64,000 nt of DNA from assembly GCF_902364365.1 (NCBI RefSeq), contig NZ_CABJDN010000005.1, forward strand, positions 186,001 through 250,000, written 5' to 3'. Origin of the DNA: Bacteroides intestinalis. GTDB lineage: Bacteria > Bacteroidota > Bacteroidia > Bacteroidales > Bacteroidaceae. Both the position numbers and the translations under genes were made by a program. Positions 1 through 8,253 of this stretch are shown piece after piece (positions within the stretch are counted from its first letter, which is position 1; each line of letters opens with the position of its first letter). The notes under the pieces were generated by a model that was not told where the DNA came from, ran no database searches, and was given only the letters and a program-made list of their open reading frames with translations.

Positions 1-2497
1 CGGTAATGTTACCTGTCCATCCCCAGCCTTTGGAGGTATTTGTTAATACGTTCGCGCTACTAATATTCGTGTGTTGCAGAAAGTTTTCGGGATAGATGTA
101 ACGATCATCCGGTCCGTTAAAACGCGACCATTTATCTTTATCCGGAGCCTGTACATTGTAGTTGTATTGGCGTACCGCATTGATATCCTTAGAGAACATT
201 CCTTCCAATGTAACTGTCAGAGGGAAAGAAACAGGCAGTTGGTAATCCAAAGCCAACGACGTCTTCCAGACCTGTGGCATCTTGAAGTCAGAATCTATAC
301 CCACTACAGAGCTTGGCAACACACCTTCTTCCGGACTGATAGTAGTAGGAAGTCCCAGTGTCGAAATCATCTGGTTTACGTCCGTTATCATATTACCTTT
401 CAGCAATTCCAGGCGGGGATCACGACTGGTTACAACACCATCCTTATATCTGGTGGTAATGCTTACCAGATTTTGAATCATACCCGAGTTGGTAGGCATA
501 TTTGTAAAGAACACCAGAGGAATACGCCCGGTGAAGAATCCTGATCCACCACGCACTTTTAACGTCTTATCATTGAACACATCCCAGGTGAACCCTACAC
601 GTGGAGAAAATTGCAGTTTGCTATCGGGCCATGCACCGGTATCAATATGCATACCGTTGAAGTTCAGATCGTAGATAGCCTGATTGCGCATAATATCATT
701 CAGGAAGCTGAGATTGTCCATACGTATACCGGCAGTCAATTTAAAGTTATCGCGTATGTTCCATTCGTCTTGCAGATAAACACCTAGCTGACCGAATTTC
801 ACATCCGCAGAAGGTTTTGTATTGCCATTGTACCCATAAGCCAAGGCAAATGACTCAGGTGCAGCTCCATTCTTGAAATCTTCGAAGCTGGAATAGCGAT
901 AATATCCGGTTCCGTTGCGCATGTATGAGTTTCCGGCTTTCTGACGTTCGTAACTGATACCTGCCGTCAGTTTATGCGCTCCCAGGTAATAGGTGAAGTT
1001 ATCCACAATAGTCATAACCGTATTCTTCACCAGGTTGTTATAGGTAAACAACTCGTAACCGGCGGTCATGTAAGGCTCTAATATCTGATTACCGTTTTCG
1101 TAGTGTCCGGCCATAATATCAATGAAAGGGAAGGGGCTGGAGTTCGTTCCGCGTTCATCCTTCATGTCACTGTATGTAAACAACAGCTGATTGGAAACAT
1201 TGGAAGAGAAACGGCTGTTCAATTCAGCAGTAGCCGAATTTACAACGTTCTGCAAAGAATAGCAAGAGTTTGCATAAGACATGGAGTAAGCCGAAACACG
1301 ATTGTATGCCAAACGATACCCGGTATTTCCCGAACTTCCATTGGGTGCGTCCCAAGTTTTGTTATTAGTAAAGTTATAACGTACGCTCAACTTGTTTCCC
1401 TGATTAATATTCCAGTCAATACGCCCCAATAATTTCAGGTTGGTGACATCGGCAGGAAAATCTGTGAACGAACCGGTATTGTATCCGTATTTGTCTTTCA
1501 GAATCTGGGAAAATTCCGCCAGATCAGCTTCTGTTGTTCGTGAAATCGTAGAGTTATTCGGAGTTTCTCCTTCTTTTGCCGCACGCCATGTAATCACTTG
1601 CTGCGGACTTTTTTCATATTCTACATTTGCAAAGAAGAACAGCTTGTCTTTAATGATAGGACCGCCAAATGTAGCACCGTAAACAGTCTTAGACTCTTCG
1701 GCACGTGCGCCGAAATCAGTATCACCAATTTTGTTACCGCGCATCACTTCATTGTTGAAGTACATATATGCGCTACCACTGTAAGCGTTTGTACCCGACT
1801 TCGTAATGGCATTGATGCCTGCACCGATAAAGTTTGCCTGACGTACATCGTACGGGGCAATCACCACCTGTACTTCATCAATGGCATCCAGCGAAATAGG
1901 ATTTCCACCGCCTGGCAAACCAGACGACAGACCGAAGTTATTATTCAAGTTCGCACCATCTACCGTGAACGTATTTGAGCGTCCGTCACGGCCTCCAAAA
2001 CTGTTTCCTGACGCATACGGGGAGATGCGGGTAAAGTCGCTGATACTGCGGTTAATACTGGGCAATGTGGTGAGTTGTTCAGAAGAAATATTGGTAGTGG
2101 CTCCTGTCTTTTCAGCACTGAACTTTGACCTGCTGGCCGTAATGGTGATTTCTCCCAATAATTCCGAAGCTTCGTGCAGGGTTACATTCAATGAATAAGT
2201 TTCACCCAGTTGCAGCTGGATGCCTGTATAGATTGCCGTCTGATAACCGATATAAGATACCGTCACCTTGTAAGGACCACCGGAGCGCATACCTTGCAGA
2301 CTGAAACGCCCGTCTACATTGGTAACAGTACCGTAACTGGTTCCGGAAGGTTCGTGTACGGCTACAACCGTAGCGCCGATGACAGACTCTTCGTCAGCCG
2401 TCACTTTACCACTCATTCCGGCAGTAGTTACCTGTGCTTTGAGCATTCCTGTAAGGGAAAGCAAAAGCACAAATAGGAATAGCATCTTTTTAGCCAT
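1..2497 (-). CDS. TonB-dependent outer-membrane receptor, C-terminus cut by window edge
   Basis: Reading the minus strand from the ATG at 2497 gives an open frame of 832 codons that runs off the left edge. It begins with a signal peptide (MAKKMLFLFVLLLSL, ending near LKAQ). A carboxypeptidase-regulatory-like beta-sandwich follows at about residues 25-115 (motifs VIGATV, GRFSL, VSYIGYQ). Then come a TonB plug (FTVDGANLNN, PISLDAIDEVQVV, at about 120-230) and the start of a beta-barrel. The architecture matches Oar/SusC-related receptors, which import large ligands across the outer membrane using TonB energy. No SusD partner is adjacent on this side, so the substrate is unknown. A -7 element lies 50 bp upstream of the start. 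Confidence 0.93.
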   Translation of the reverse strand, partial: MAKKMLFLFVLLLSLTGMLKAQVTTAGMSGKVTADEESVIGATVVAVHEPSGTSYGTVTNVDGRFSLQGMRSGGPYKVTVSYIGYQTAIYTGIQLQLGETYSLNVTLHEASELLGEITITASRSKFSAEKTGATTNISSEQLTTLPSINRSISDFTRISPYASGNSFGGRDGRSNTFTVDGANLNNNFGLSSGLPGGGNPISLDAIDEVQVVIAPYDVRQANFIGAGINAITKSGTNAYSGSAYMYFNNEVMRGNKIGDTDFGARAEESKTVYGATFGGPIIKDKLFFFANVEYEKSPQQVITWRAAKEGETPNNSTISRTTEADLAEFSQILKDKYGYNTGSFTDFPADVTNLKLLGRIDWNINQGNKLSVRYNFTNNKTWDAPNGSSGNTGYRLAYNRVSAYSMSYANSCYSLQNVVNSATAELNSRFSSNVSNQLLFTYSDMKDERGTNSSPFPFIDIMAGHYENGNQILEPYMTAGYELFTYNNLVKNTVMTIVDNFTYYLGAHKLTAGISYERQKAGNSYMRNGTGYYRYSSFEDFKNGAAPESFALAYGYNGNTKPSADVKFGQLGVYLQDEWNIRDNFKLTAGIRMDNLSFLNDIMRNQAIYDLNFNGMHIDTGAWPDSKLQFSPRVGFTWDVFNDKTLKVRGGSGFFTGRIPLVFFTNMPTNSGMIQNLVSITTRYKDGVVTSRDPRLELLKGNMITDVNQMISTLGLPTTISPEEGVLPSSVVGIDSDFKMPQVWKTSLALDYQLPVSFPLTVTLEGMFSKDINAVRQYNYNVQAPDKDKWSRFNGPDDRYIYPENFLQHTNISSANVLTNTSKGWGWTGNIT

Positions 2498-2547
2498 AAT
2501 TTTTAAAATTTAAGTAAGGAATAAACTGAAAGTTGTAGAAAACGCCA

Positions 2548-2555
2548 CAAAAGTA
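2548..2555 (-). promoter_or_regulatory. Bacteroidota -7 promoter element for the TonB receptor gene
   Basis: CAAAAGTA on the plus strand reads TACTTTTG on the minus strand. This matches the TAnnTTTG -7 element of the Bacteroides primary sigma factor. It lies about 50 bp upstream of the receptor ATG. No convincing -33 element was seen. Confidence 0.5.
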
Positions 2556-2671
2556 TAAAAAAAGCAAAATACTCTTATTCCTAAAGTGTTAAATCCTCAT
2601 TTCTTTTTTATTGCAAAATCCGTCTTTCGCAAAAATGTGCACTCCGAGAGACAATGTATAAGTTTAAACCG

Positions 2672-2679
2672 TACCTTTG
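2672..2679 (+). promoter_or_regulatory. Bacteroidota -7 promoter element for the GNAT-nitrilase gene
   Basis: TACCTTTG matches TAnnTTTG and sits 36 bp before the ATG at 2715. It lies inside the longer upstream open frame that begins at 2586, which argues that the in-frame upstream start codons are not used. Confidence 0.6.
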
Positions 2680-2714
2680 CAGCGGATTTAACTTCTGGTA
2701 AAAAAAGAGACATT

Positions 2715-4247
2715 ATGGACTCATTGAAAATCAACAAAGTACAGTTGCGTAATTTACAGATAGAAGACTATGAGCAACTGGCGCAATCATTCACCCGTGT
2801 ATATACGGATGGCAGCGATGTGTTTTGGACACACAAACAAATTGAAAAACTCATCCGAATTTTCCCCGAAGGACAGATTGTAACCGTGGTAGATGAAAAG
2901 ATTGTCGGCTGCGCACTTTCCATCATTGTGAATTACGATGATGTGAAGAACGATCATACTTATGCACAGGTGACGGGTAAAGAAACCTTCAACACCCATA
3001 ACCCTAAAGGCAATATATTATATGGTATTGAAGTCTTTATTCATCCCCAATATCGTGGGCTTCGCCTGGCACGCCGTATGTACGAATATCGCAAGGAGCT
3101 TTGCGAAACTCTGAATCTGAAAGCTATTATGTTTGGCGGGCGTATACCCAACTATTATAAATACTCGGATCAACTTCGCCCGAAAGAGTATATAGATAAG
3201 GTAAAGCAGAAAGAAATTTTCGATCCTGTATTGACCTTTCAGCTTTCCAATGATTTCCATGTACGCAAGGTGATGCGCAATTACCTGCCGAATGACGAGG
3301 AATCCAAGCATTATGCTTGCCTGTTGCAGTGGGATAATATTTACTATCAGGAACCTACAGAAGAATATATTGCACCGAAAACCACCGTGCGCGTAGGGTT
3401 GGTGCAGTGGCAGATGCGTAGTTATCAGACACTGGATGACCTGTTTGAACAGGTAGAATTCTTTGTGGATGCCGTATCCGATTATAAGAGTGATTTCATT
3501 CTTTTCCCCGAATACTTCAATGCTCCGCTGATGGCAAGATTCAATAATGAAGGGGAGTCACAGGCCATTCGCGGATTGGCGGCTTATACAGAGGAGATTA
3601 GAGAACGATTTGTAAAGTTGGCTATCAGTTACAACATCAATATCATTACGGGTAGTATGCCGCTTATTAAAGAAGATGGACTTTTGTATAATGTCGGTTT
3701 CCTTTGTCGCCGCGATGGTAGTTTTGAGATGTATGAGAAGTTGCACGTCACACCTGATGAGATAAAAAGTTGGGGATTGAGCGGTGGAAAGGCTTTACAG
3801 ACATTCGATACGGATTGTGCTAAGATTGGCGTACTGATTTGCTACGATGTGGAATTCCCGGAACTATCCCGTATTATGGCAGACCAGGGTATGCAGATTT
3901 TATTCGTTCCTTTCCTGACGGATACGCAAAATGCTTACTCACGCGTAAAGGTATGCGCCCATGCCCGTGCCATTGAAAATGAATGTTTCGTTGTCATTGC
4001 CGGTAGTGTAGGTAATCTTCCGCGTGTTCACAATATGGATATTCAGTATGCACAGTCAGGTGTATTTACTCCCTGCGACTTTGCATTCCCGACGGATGGC
4101 AAGCGTGCAGAAGCCACACCGAATACAGAAATGATACTGGTATCTGATGTGGATCTGGATTTATTGAATGAATTGCATACTTACGGCAGTGTGCGCAATC
4201 TGAAAGACAGGAGAAACGACTTGTATGAGGTAAAGATGAAGAAATAA
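2715..4247 (+). CDS. Bifunctional GNAT N-acetyltransferase / carbon-nitrogen hydrolase
   Basis: 510 residues. The N-terminal third (about 1-215) is a GNAT acetyltransferase-like domain with the acetyl-CoA region around YRGLRLARRMYEYRK. The C-terminal part (about 225-505) is a nitrilase-superfamily domain. Its catalytic Glu is in LFPEYF, the Lys in YEKLHVTPDE, and the Cys in GVLICYDVEFPEL, so the Glu-Lys-Cys triad is complete. This two-domain protein is a known family whose substrate is usually unassigned; an amidase linked to acyl transfer is the likely activity. The frame is open from 2586, but the -7 element at 2672 and the domain boundary favour ATG 2715. A degraded copy of its 3' end lies at 4669-4704. 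Confidence 0.92.
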   Translation: MDSLKINKVQLRNLQIEDYEQLAQSFTRVYTDGSDVFWTHKQIEKLIRIFPEGQIVTVVDEKIVGCALSIIVNYDDVKNDHTYAQVTGKETFNTHNPKGNILYGIEVFIHPQYRGLRLARRMYEYRKELCETLNLKAIMFGGRIPNYYKYSDQLRPKEYIDKVKQKEIFDPVLTFQLSNDFHVRKVMRNYLPNDEESKHYACLLQWDNIYYQEPTEEYIAPKTTVRVGLVQWQMRSYQTLDDLFEQVEFFVDAVSDYKSDFILFPEYFNAPLMARFNNEGESQAIRGLAAYTEEIRERFVKLAISYNINIITGSMPLIKEDGLLYNVGFLCRRDGSFEMYEKLHVTPDEIKSWGLSGGKALQTFDTDCAKIGVLICYDVEFPELSRIMADQGMQILFVPFLTDTQNAYSRVKVCAHARAIENECFVVIAGSVGNLPRVHNMDIQYAQSGVFTPCDFAFPTDGKRAEATPNTEMILVSDVDLDLLNELHTYGSVRNLKDRRNDLYEVKMKK

Positions 4248-4258
4248 ATCATTTCGTT

Positions 4259-4330
4259 GCTTTCCGTACGATTCTACTTTATCTCGAACCTCACCAGCAT
4301 CGAGTAATTCAGTTTTATCGTACGGAAAGC
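4259..4330. repeat. Perfect 14-bp inverted repeat flanking the 3' end of the SIMPL fragment
   Basis: GCTTTCCGTACGAT at 4259-4272 is the exact reverse complement of ATCGTACGGAAAGC at 4317-4330. One arm lies inside the SIMPL remnant (coding AFRTI on the minus strand) and the other just past its stop. In RNA this would form a long stem with a 44-nt loop after the nitrilase gene. No U-tract follows, so it is not a typical terminator. Confidence 0.75.
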
Positions 4331-4618
4331 ATCGTAAGCTTCTGCCTGTGATGAACTCACATTGCTCTGAGCTGCAAAATACCGGGGATAACCTGCGCTT
4401 TCCTGCGGTTCGACAATGCGAATGACATCTCCCAGGCGTTTGCCTAATGCTTCCACCAAATATTCTGCTTTCTTTTTTGCGGCTTTCAGTGCCTCTATCT
4501 TGCTTTGTTGCCGATAGACTTGCATATCCTTGTTTTTCAGTTCCCCGATACGCATGTAGTTGATGCCTTTCGTATCGATAATCTTTAGAATCTCATCTAT
4601 CTGATTAAAATCGGTCAA
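4274..4618 (-). pseudogene. C-terminal fragment of a SIMPL (DUF541) domain protein
   Basis: 114 residues that read as the C-terminal half of a SIMPL/DUF541 protein (TKGINYMRIGELKNK, IEALKAAKKKAEYL, RLGDVIRIVEPQE). These are periplasmic or envelope proteins usually of about 220-250 residues with an N-terminal signal peptide. Here a TAA stop lies three codons before the fragment, the only available start is TTG at 4618, and no signal peptide or N-terminal half is found upstream. I read it as a gene truncated by a rearrangement rather than a working short gene. The 3' end and its reading frame are intact. Confidence 0.75.
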
Positions 4619-4659
4619 TGTAATTTAGGGTTCATACGGGAAATACTTCATCCTGAGAT

Positions 4660-4704
4660 GATGGCAGAGTACGCGACCTGAAAGACAAAAGAAGTGACTT
4701 ATAA
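4660..4704 (+). pseudogene. Degraded second copy of the GNAT-nitrilase 3' end
   Basis: From 4669 the plus strand reads VRDLKDKRSDL then TAA. This matches VRNLKDRRNDL near the end of the GNAT-nitrilase protein, encoded from 4191. Upstream similarity at the DNA level decays within about 30 bp, and a stop lies in frame just before it. This looks like the relic tail of a tandem or displaced duplicate, now separated from the intact gene by the broken SIMPL gene. Confidence 0.6.
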
Positions 4705-5080
4705 TATAAGTATTTATCTCCAACACTGCGCATCACGGTTACTGATTGCTCGGATTGTTGGATAATATTTCTTCATAGATATTATGTTATCATATATTTC
4801 AGAATGAATTATTTTCTTTTTTAATGAAATAAAACAATTCTGAATTTGTGACATTTAAAACAGCTTATTAATAACCGCAAACAACGTTTTTAAAGAATAA
4901 CCAGAATGTTTTTTAAGAATGTATCCAACGTTTATTAACAGCACAGAAATGAGCTTTAATTCCTGATTCAATATATGTCAACAAAAAAGGTGGCAAATCC
5001 TTGTGAGGAAATACCACCTTATCTTCTTTTTTGCTTATTATTATGTCCGAATATCTGAAATAATTATAATATTTAATTTT
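4705..5080. other. AT-rich interval with a hairpin and no clear gene
   Basis: I see no convincing protein gene here. An imperfect hairpin at 4798-4844 has outer arms TTCAGAAT/ATTCTGAA and inner arms TTATTT/AAATAA. The region is very AT-rich and contains many stops in all frames. It lies downstream of the possible small transcript described at 5081-5194. Confidence 0.4.
4987..5020. terminator. Rho-independent terminator-like hairpin
   Basis: AAGGTGG at 4987-4993 pairs with CCACCTT at 5014-5020. On the minus strand the right arm is followed by a run of T (CCACCTTTTTTG), the classic form. On the plus strand a weaker T-rich tract follows (ATCTTCTTTTTTG). It would end a short minus-strand transcript starting near 5235. 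Confidence 0.65.
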
Positions 5081-5194
5081 CTAACGAGTAAACCACCCAT
5101 AGTTATCCGGCAAACAGCTTGCTCTAAATGAAGCATCTGTCAAATTAATGCACCGTTTAAAAGTTTCCGAAAAAGAAAGAATAACTATTGCCAT
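5081..5194 (-). CDS. Possible 37-residue small protein
   Basis: An ATG at 5194 on the minus strand opens a 37-codon frame that starts MAIVILSFSETF and ends at TAG 5081. No known family was recognised. It lies between a TATCTTTG -7 element (5242-5249) and a terminator hairpin (4987-5020), so it could be the only product of a transcript of about 250 nt. The ribosome-binding region is weak, as is common in Bacteroides. It could equally be a chance frame within a non-coding RNA or the remnant of a lost gene. Confidence 0.3.
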   Translation of the reverse strand: MAIVILSFSETFKRCINLTDASFRASCLPDNYGWFTR

Positions 5195-5241
5195 TTTACC
5201 AAGGGTTTAGGTTTATAATAAAACTCAGCTTAAAGTTTCTA

Positions 5242-5249
5242 CAAAGATA
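5242..5249 (-). promoter_or_regulatory. -7 promoter element driving a short minus-strand transcript
   Basis: CAAAGATA on the plus strand reads TATCTTTG on the minus strand, a full TAnnTTTG match. A TTG lies about 20 bp upstream at 5270-5272, at a -33-like distance. It lies 48 bp before the ATG of the 37-codon frame. Confidence 0.5.
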
Positions 5250-5296
5250 CAACATCGGAAAGGCAAAATCAAGTATTTCGACTGATACTTTACATT

Positions 5297-5854
5297 TTAC
5301 CAGCTATCTTCTAATTTATCTTTCCCGATAAGTGCCATCACCCGTTTTTTATAAAGATCCGCTGCCAGGGCAATATTCTTTTCCGCATCGGGTGTTCCCA
5401 TACCATACACCACGAAAGGAGTCTGCCATACCATCCCTGCATGCACAGCACCACCCTGATAAGGACGCAAAAGTTCATCCACCGTGAAGCGATTTCTTCC
5501 TCCACTTCGGTACGCATCAAATTCAGAACCGGTAGTGGTAGCCACCAACAAAGGTTTACCGGCTACTGCCGGAGTTTTTGCCAAATAGGTAAATATCCCG
5601 TCCTGCCATTTCTTTAATAAAGAGGGTGCCGACATCCAATAAAACGGGAACTGGTATATCACCGCATTGGCATGAGATATAATCCGGCTCCATGCATCCA
5701 TATTGAGAATATCTTGCTCTGACATCTCGTATAGATTAAATATAGCCACATCTTCTATATCCTTTATGGCATCAAACAGGGCTTTATTGGCTTGTGAGTT
5801 TTCCATGTTGGGGTGTGCCAGAAGTACCACAACCTTTTTTAGATCTTTGTCCAT
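5297..5854 (-). CDS. NAD(P)H-dependent oxidoreductase, flavodoxin-like fold (quinone reductase family)
   Basis: 185 residues with a flavodoxin-like fold of the MdaB/KefF/NQO type: beta strand VVVLLAHPN at about 8-16, QFPFYWMSAPSLLKKWQD at about 75-92, and TTTGSEFDAY near the active face. Such enzymes use FMN or FAD to reduce quinones and other electrophiles by two electrons. An upstream in-frame TTG at 5905 overlaps a TATTTTTG -7 element (5903-5910), so ATG 5854 is the supported start. It is downstream of an aldo/keto reductase and an AraC regulator on the same strand, suggesting a redox or electrophile-response cluster. Confidence 0.9.
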   Translation of the reverse strand: MDKDLKKVVVLLAHPNMENSQANKALFDAIKDIEDVAIFNLYEMSEQDILNMDAWSRIISHANAVIYQFPFYWMSAPSLLKKWQDGIFTYLAKTPAVAGKPLLVATTTGSEFDAYRSGGRNRFTVDELLRPYQGGAVHAGMVWQTPFVVYGMGTPDAEKNIALAADLYKKRVMALIGKDKLEDSW

Positions 5855-5902
5855 ACTACTATTTTTGATGTTTTGTTTGGGTGAATAAATAATTGCGACA
5901 GG

Positions 5903-5910
5903 CAAAAATA
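5903..5910 (-). promoter_or_regulatory. -7 promoter element of the oxidoreductase gene
   Basis: CAAAAATA on the plus strand reads TATTTTTG on the minus strand, matching TAnnTTTG. It is 48 bp before ATG 5854 and overlaps the farther in-frame TTG, excluding that start. Confidence 0.5.
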
Positions 5911-5968
5911 AGTATAAATTGCGTAAAAACGATAGAATCGGACAAAATAAAGTGAGCAGAATCTTTTC

Positions 5969-7135
5969 TCAACGTCCTACCTGCCGTTGCTGTTCGGCAT
6001 TATAACGGTCTCCCACCACCGGAATGGTAGCAACTGCCACTTCCAGTTCTTTCCACTCTTCGGGCGAAAGGGCAAATTCCAACGTTCGCAGATTTTCTTC
6101 CAAGTGCGACAATTTCGTCGTTCCGGGAATCGGTACGATCCACGGCGCTTTCTGCAACAACCAGCCGAGTGCCACCTGTGCCGAAGTCATGCCCCGCGTG
6201 CGACCGAAGGCTTGCAGTGCATTTACAATACGCATATTCGCCCGCATCGCTTCCGGTTGGAAACGCGGTAAAGTCTGACGGTTGTCGTTGTTCGAATCAA
6301 AAACCGTGTATTCGTTAATGCAGCCACCCAAAAAACCGCGATTAATCGGACTGTATGGAACAAAGCCAATGCCCAATTCCCGGCAGGTATCAAGTACTCC
6401 ATTATCCTCCACAAGACGGTGCATCAAGTGATATTCGCTCTGAATGGCAGTGAGCGGACATACTGCATGGGCTTTACGAATAGTTTCAGGGCTGACCTCG
6501 CACATTCCCCAGCGTTGTACCTTGCCCTCTTTCATCAGATCGGCAATAGTCGATGCCACCTCTTCCGCCGATACATTCGGATCGGCACGATGCTGATAGA
6601 ACATCGGCAACGAATCGAGTCGGAGACGACGGAGTGATTCTTCACAATAACGACGGATAGTCTGCGGACGGCTGTCTTGCCGACCGGTTCCCTTGCCATT
6701 GATGACTTCATGTCCGAATTTGGTGGTTACATTGATCTTTCCTTTGAACTCGGATAAGGCTTCCCCTGCCAGTTCTTCATTATTCAGCGGCCCGTAGATG
6801 ATGGCTGTATCGAAGAGTGTCACCCCACGATCCACCGCTTCGTGCAATAACCGGATGCATTGCTTCTTGTCCGGATGCTGGCTGCGGTTATAGGTCATGC
6901 CCATCACACCGAAGCCAAGGGCTGAGACCTCGAAGACCGCCTCGCCGGTACCCAATACGCGATGGCCCGTAATATGTGCGGCATCGGTATCTTTGCCGGA
7001 TGTTTCTGGTTGTTGTTTCGTTCCGGCCGCAAAAACGTTGTCTAATCCGCCGGGCATGGCCAATGCTGCACCCGCTAATGCCGCCGTCTTAAGGAACCCG
7101 CGACGGCTGAGATTCTTTTTATTCATTTCTTCCAT
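5969..7135 (-). CDS. Tat-exported aldo/keto reductase
   Basis: 388 residues. A twin-arginine signal (SRRGFLK, then a hydrophobic run and FAAG) occupies residues 1-38, so the protein is exported folded, probably with cofactor bound. The rest is an aldo/keto reductase TIM barrel: catalytic Asp and Tyr in TLFDTAIIYG, Lys in TTKFGHE, His in MFYQHRADP, and the NADP-binding end near IPIPGTTKLSHLEENL. It would reduce carbonyl compounds with NADPH, although an exported AKR raises the question of cofactor supply. The start could also be the ATG at 7126. A TAAATTTG -7 element lies at 7162-7169. Confidence 0.92.
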   Translation of the reverse strand: MEEMNKKNLSRRGFLKTAALAGAALAMPGGLDNVFAAGTKQQPETSGKDTDAAHITGHRVLGTGEAVFEVSALGFGVMGMTYNRSQHPDKKQCIRLLHEAVDRGVTLFDTAIIYGPLNNEELAGEALSEFKGKINVTTKFGHEVINGKGTGRQDSRPQTIRRYCEESLRRLRLDSLPMFYQHRADPNVSAEEVASTIADLMKEGKVQRWGMCEVSPETIRKAHAVCPLTAIQSEYHLMHRLVEDNGVLDTCRELGIGFVPYSPINRGFLGGCINEYTVFDSNNDNRQTLPRFQPEAMRANMRIVNALQAFGRTRGMTSAQVALGWLLQKAPWIVPIPGTTKLSHLEENLRTLEFALSPEEWKELEVAVATIPVVGDRYNAEQQRQVGR

Positions 7136-7161
7136 GATCCTGATGTTTTAATGTTCGGGTG

Positions 7162-7169
7162 CAAATTTA
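7162..7169 (-). promoter_or_regulatory. -7 promoter element of the aldo/keto reductase gene
   Basis: CAAATTTA on the plus strand reads TAAATTTG on the minus strand. It is 27 bp before the start at 7135, so the reductase can be transcribed separately from the AraC-type gene. Confidence 0.5.
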
Positions 7170-7230
7170 CGAAGAGAGCCCCGCAACAATTTTGCTGCGA
7201 GGCTCAAAATTCTTTGTTATAAAGCTCATC

Positions 7231-8043
7231 TCACCAAGATGGTGCAACTCCGTAATTTTCCTTATATATTTTGGAAAAATGCGACAAATTCTTGAAGCCT
7301 ACATCAAAACAAGCCTCCGTCACTTTCTTTTTTCCCGACTTAATTAAATCATGCGCTGTTTCCAAGCGTCGTTTGATAATCCATTTCTGCGGCGTAAGGT
7401 CACTTACTTTGGCAAAGTCCCGCTTGAAGGTAGCCAAACTGCGTCCGGTATAACTTGCAATTTCCTTCATCGAGAGATCGCACATATAATTTTCATTCAG
7501 ATAGTCAAGAATGTCTATTTTCCACGGCTCGACGAAATCGAACAGTGAGGCATAGAGATTGCGGTCAGTGTTGAGCAGTACATAGACTCCTTCGATCATT
7601 TTTAGTTTCAGCACTTCTTCCGATGGCTTTTCGCCTGCATCGAAATAGGGGATAACCGATTCAAACAGCGACCGGATATCCGGCCTGTTGCTTGGCAGTA
7701 CACGGAGGCTTACTTTTTCGCGTTTGGAATCAACAGGGAGTTGCTGGTGGTTGAGTGTCTGATAAAATTCTCTCAAGAAAGCCCTCGAAAATTTCAGCAC
7801 GACAGAACGGTAAGGTTTATCGTCCCCGACTTTTTTCTGTAACCACATCCGGTTGTCACGCCGCATAAAGGCACAATCTCCCGGGTGCAAAACGGTTTTC
7901 TTTCCCCGTTCTTCAATTTCCAGTTCTCCGGAACAGAGGTAAATGAGCGTATGTTCCCTGTTTTCGTGAGCACATCCCCGGTCGTCGGTGAAGTAACTTG
8001 CTATAAGCACGTTTGAGCAGTCGAATACATCTAATTGTTCCAT
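7231..8043 (-). CDS. AraC-family transcriptional regulator
   Basis: 270 residues. The N-terminal part (about 1-160) is cupin-like, with IYLCSGELEIEERG and LHPGDCAFMRRD typical of a sensor jelly roll. The C-terminal 100 residues carry the two helix-turn-helix units of AraC/XylS proteins (MKEIASYTGRSLATFKRDF and VTEACFDVGFKNLSHFSKIYKENYG). It sits upstream of, and on the same strand as, the aldo/keto reductase and the flavoprotein, and probably controls them. The inducer cannot be read from sequence. Confidence 0.92.
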   Translation of the reverse strand: MEQLDVFDCSNVLIASYFTDDRGCAHENREHTLIYLCSGELEIEERGKKTVLHPGDCAFMRRDNRMWLQKKVGDDKPYRSVVLKFSRAFLREFYQTLNHQQLPVDSKREKVSLRVLPSNRPDIRSLFESVIPYFDAGEKPSEEVLKLKMIEGVYVLLNTDRNLYASLFDFVEPWKIDILDYLNENYMCDLSMKEIASYTGRSLATFKRDFAKVSDLTPQKWIIKRRLETAHDLIKSGKKKVTEACFDVGFKNLSHFSKIYKENYGVAPSW

Positions 8044-8066
8044 AAATATCAGCCTTTTATTTTTTG

Positions 8067-8074
8067 CAAAAATA
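8067..8074 (-). promoter_or_regulatory. -7 promoter element of the AraC-family gene
   Basis: CAAAAATA on the plus strand reads TATTTTTG on the minus strand, 24 bp before the ATG at 8043. The ileS promoter faces the other way about 90 bp to the right. Confidence 0.5.
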
Positions 8075-8159
8075 GCATATTGTATTCGTATTCTGTTTGT
8101 CTCATTCCATTTAGATATGTTTTTTTCTATTCAATAATATCTTTTCTCTAACTTTTTTG

Positions 8160-8167
8160 TAACTTTG
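8160..8167 (+). promoter_or_regulatory. -7 promoter element of the ileS operon
   Basis: TAACTTTG matches TAnnTTTG and lies 87 bp before the ileS ATG. The leader of about 80 nt is longer than at most other genes here and could carry regulation, but no T-box or other known riboswitch was recognised in it. Confidence 0.55.
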
Positions 8168-8253
8168 CACCCTTAAAATAAGGAGGGTCGCTTTAGCATG
8201 TTTCAAAGTGTCTCCTTAATCGTTAAATTGTAAATAGTTAAATTGCAAATAAG

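Noticed and set aside
71..2476. Several plus-strand frames in the first 2.5 kb
   Set aside because: They are shadows of the minus-strand TonB receptor, whose frame is open throughout and carries family motifs.
2586..2714. Longer N-terminus for the GNAT-nitrilase protein
   Set aside because: The region contains the -7 promoter element and does not encode GNAT sequence.
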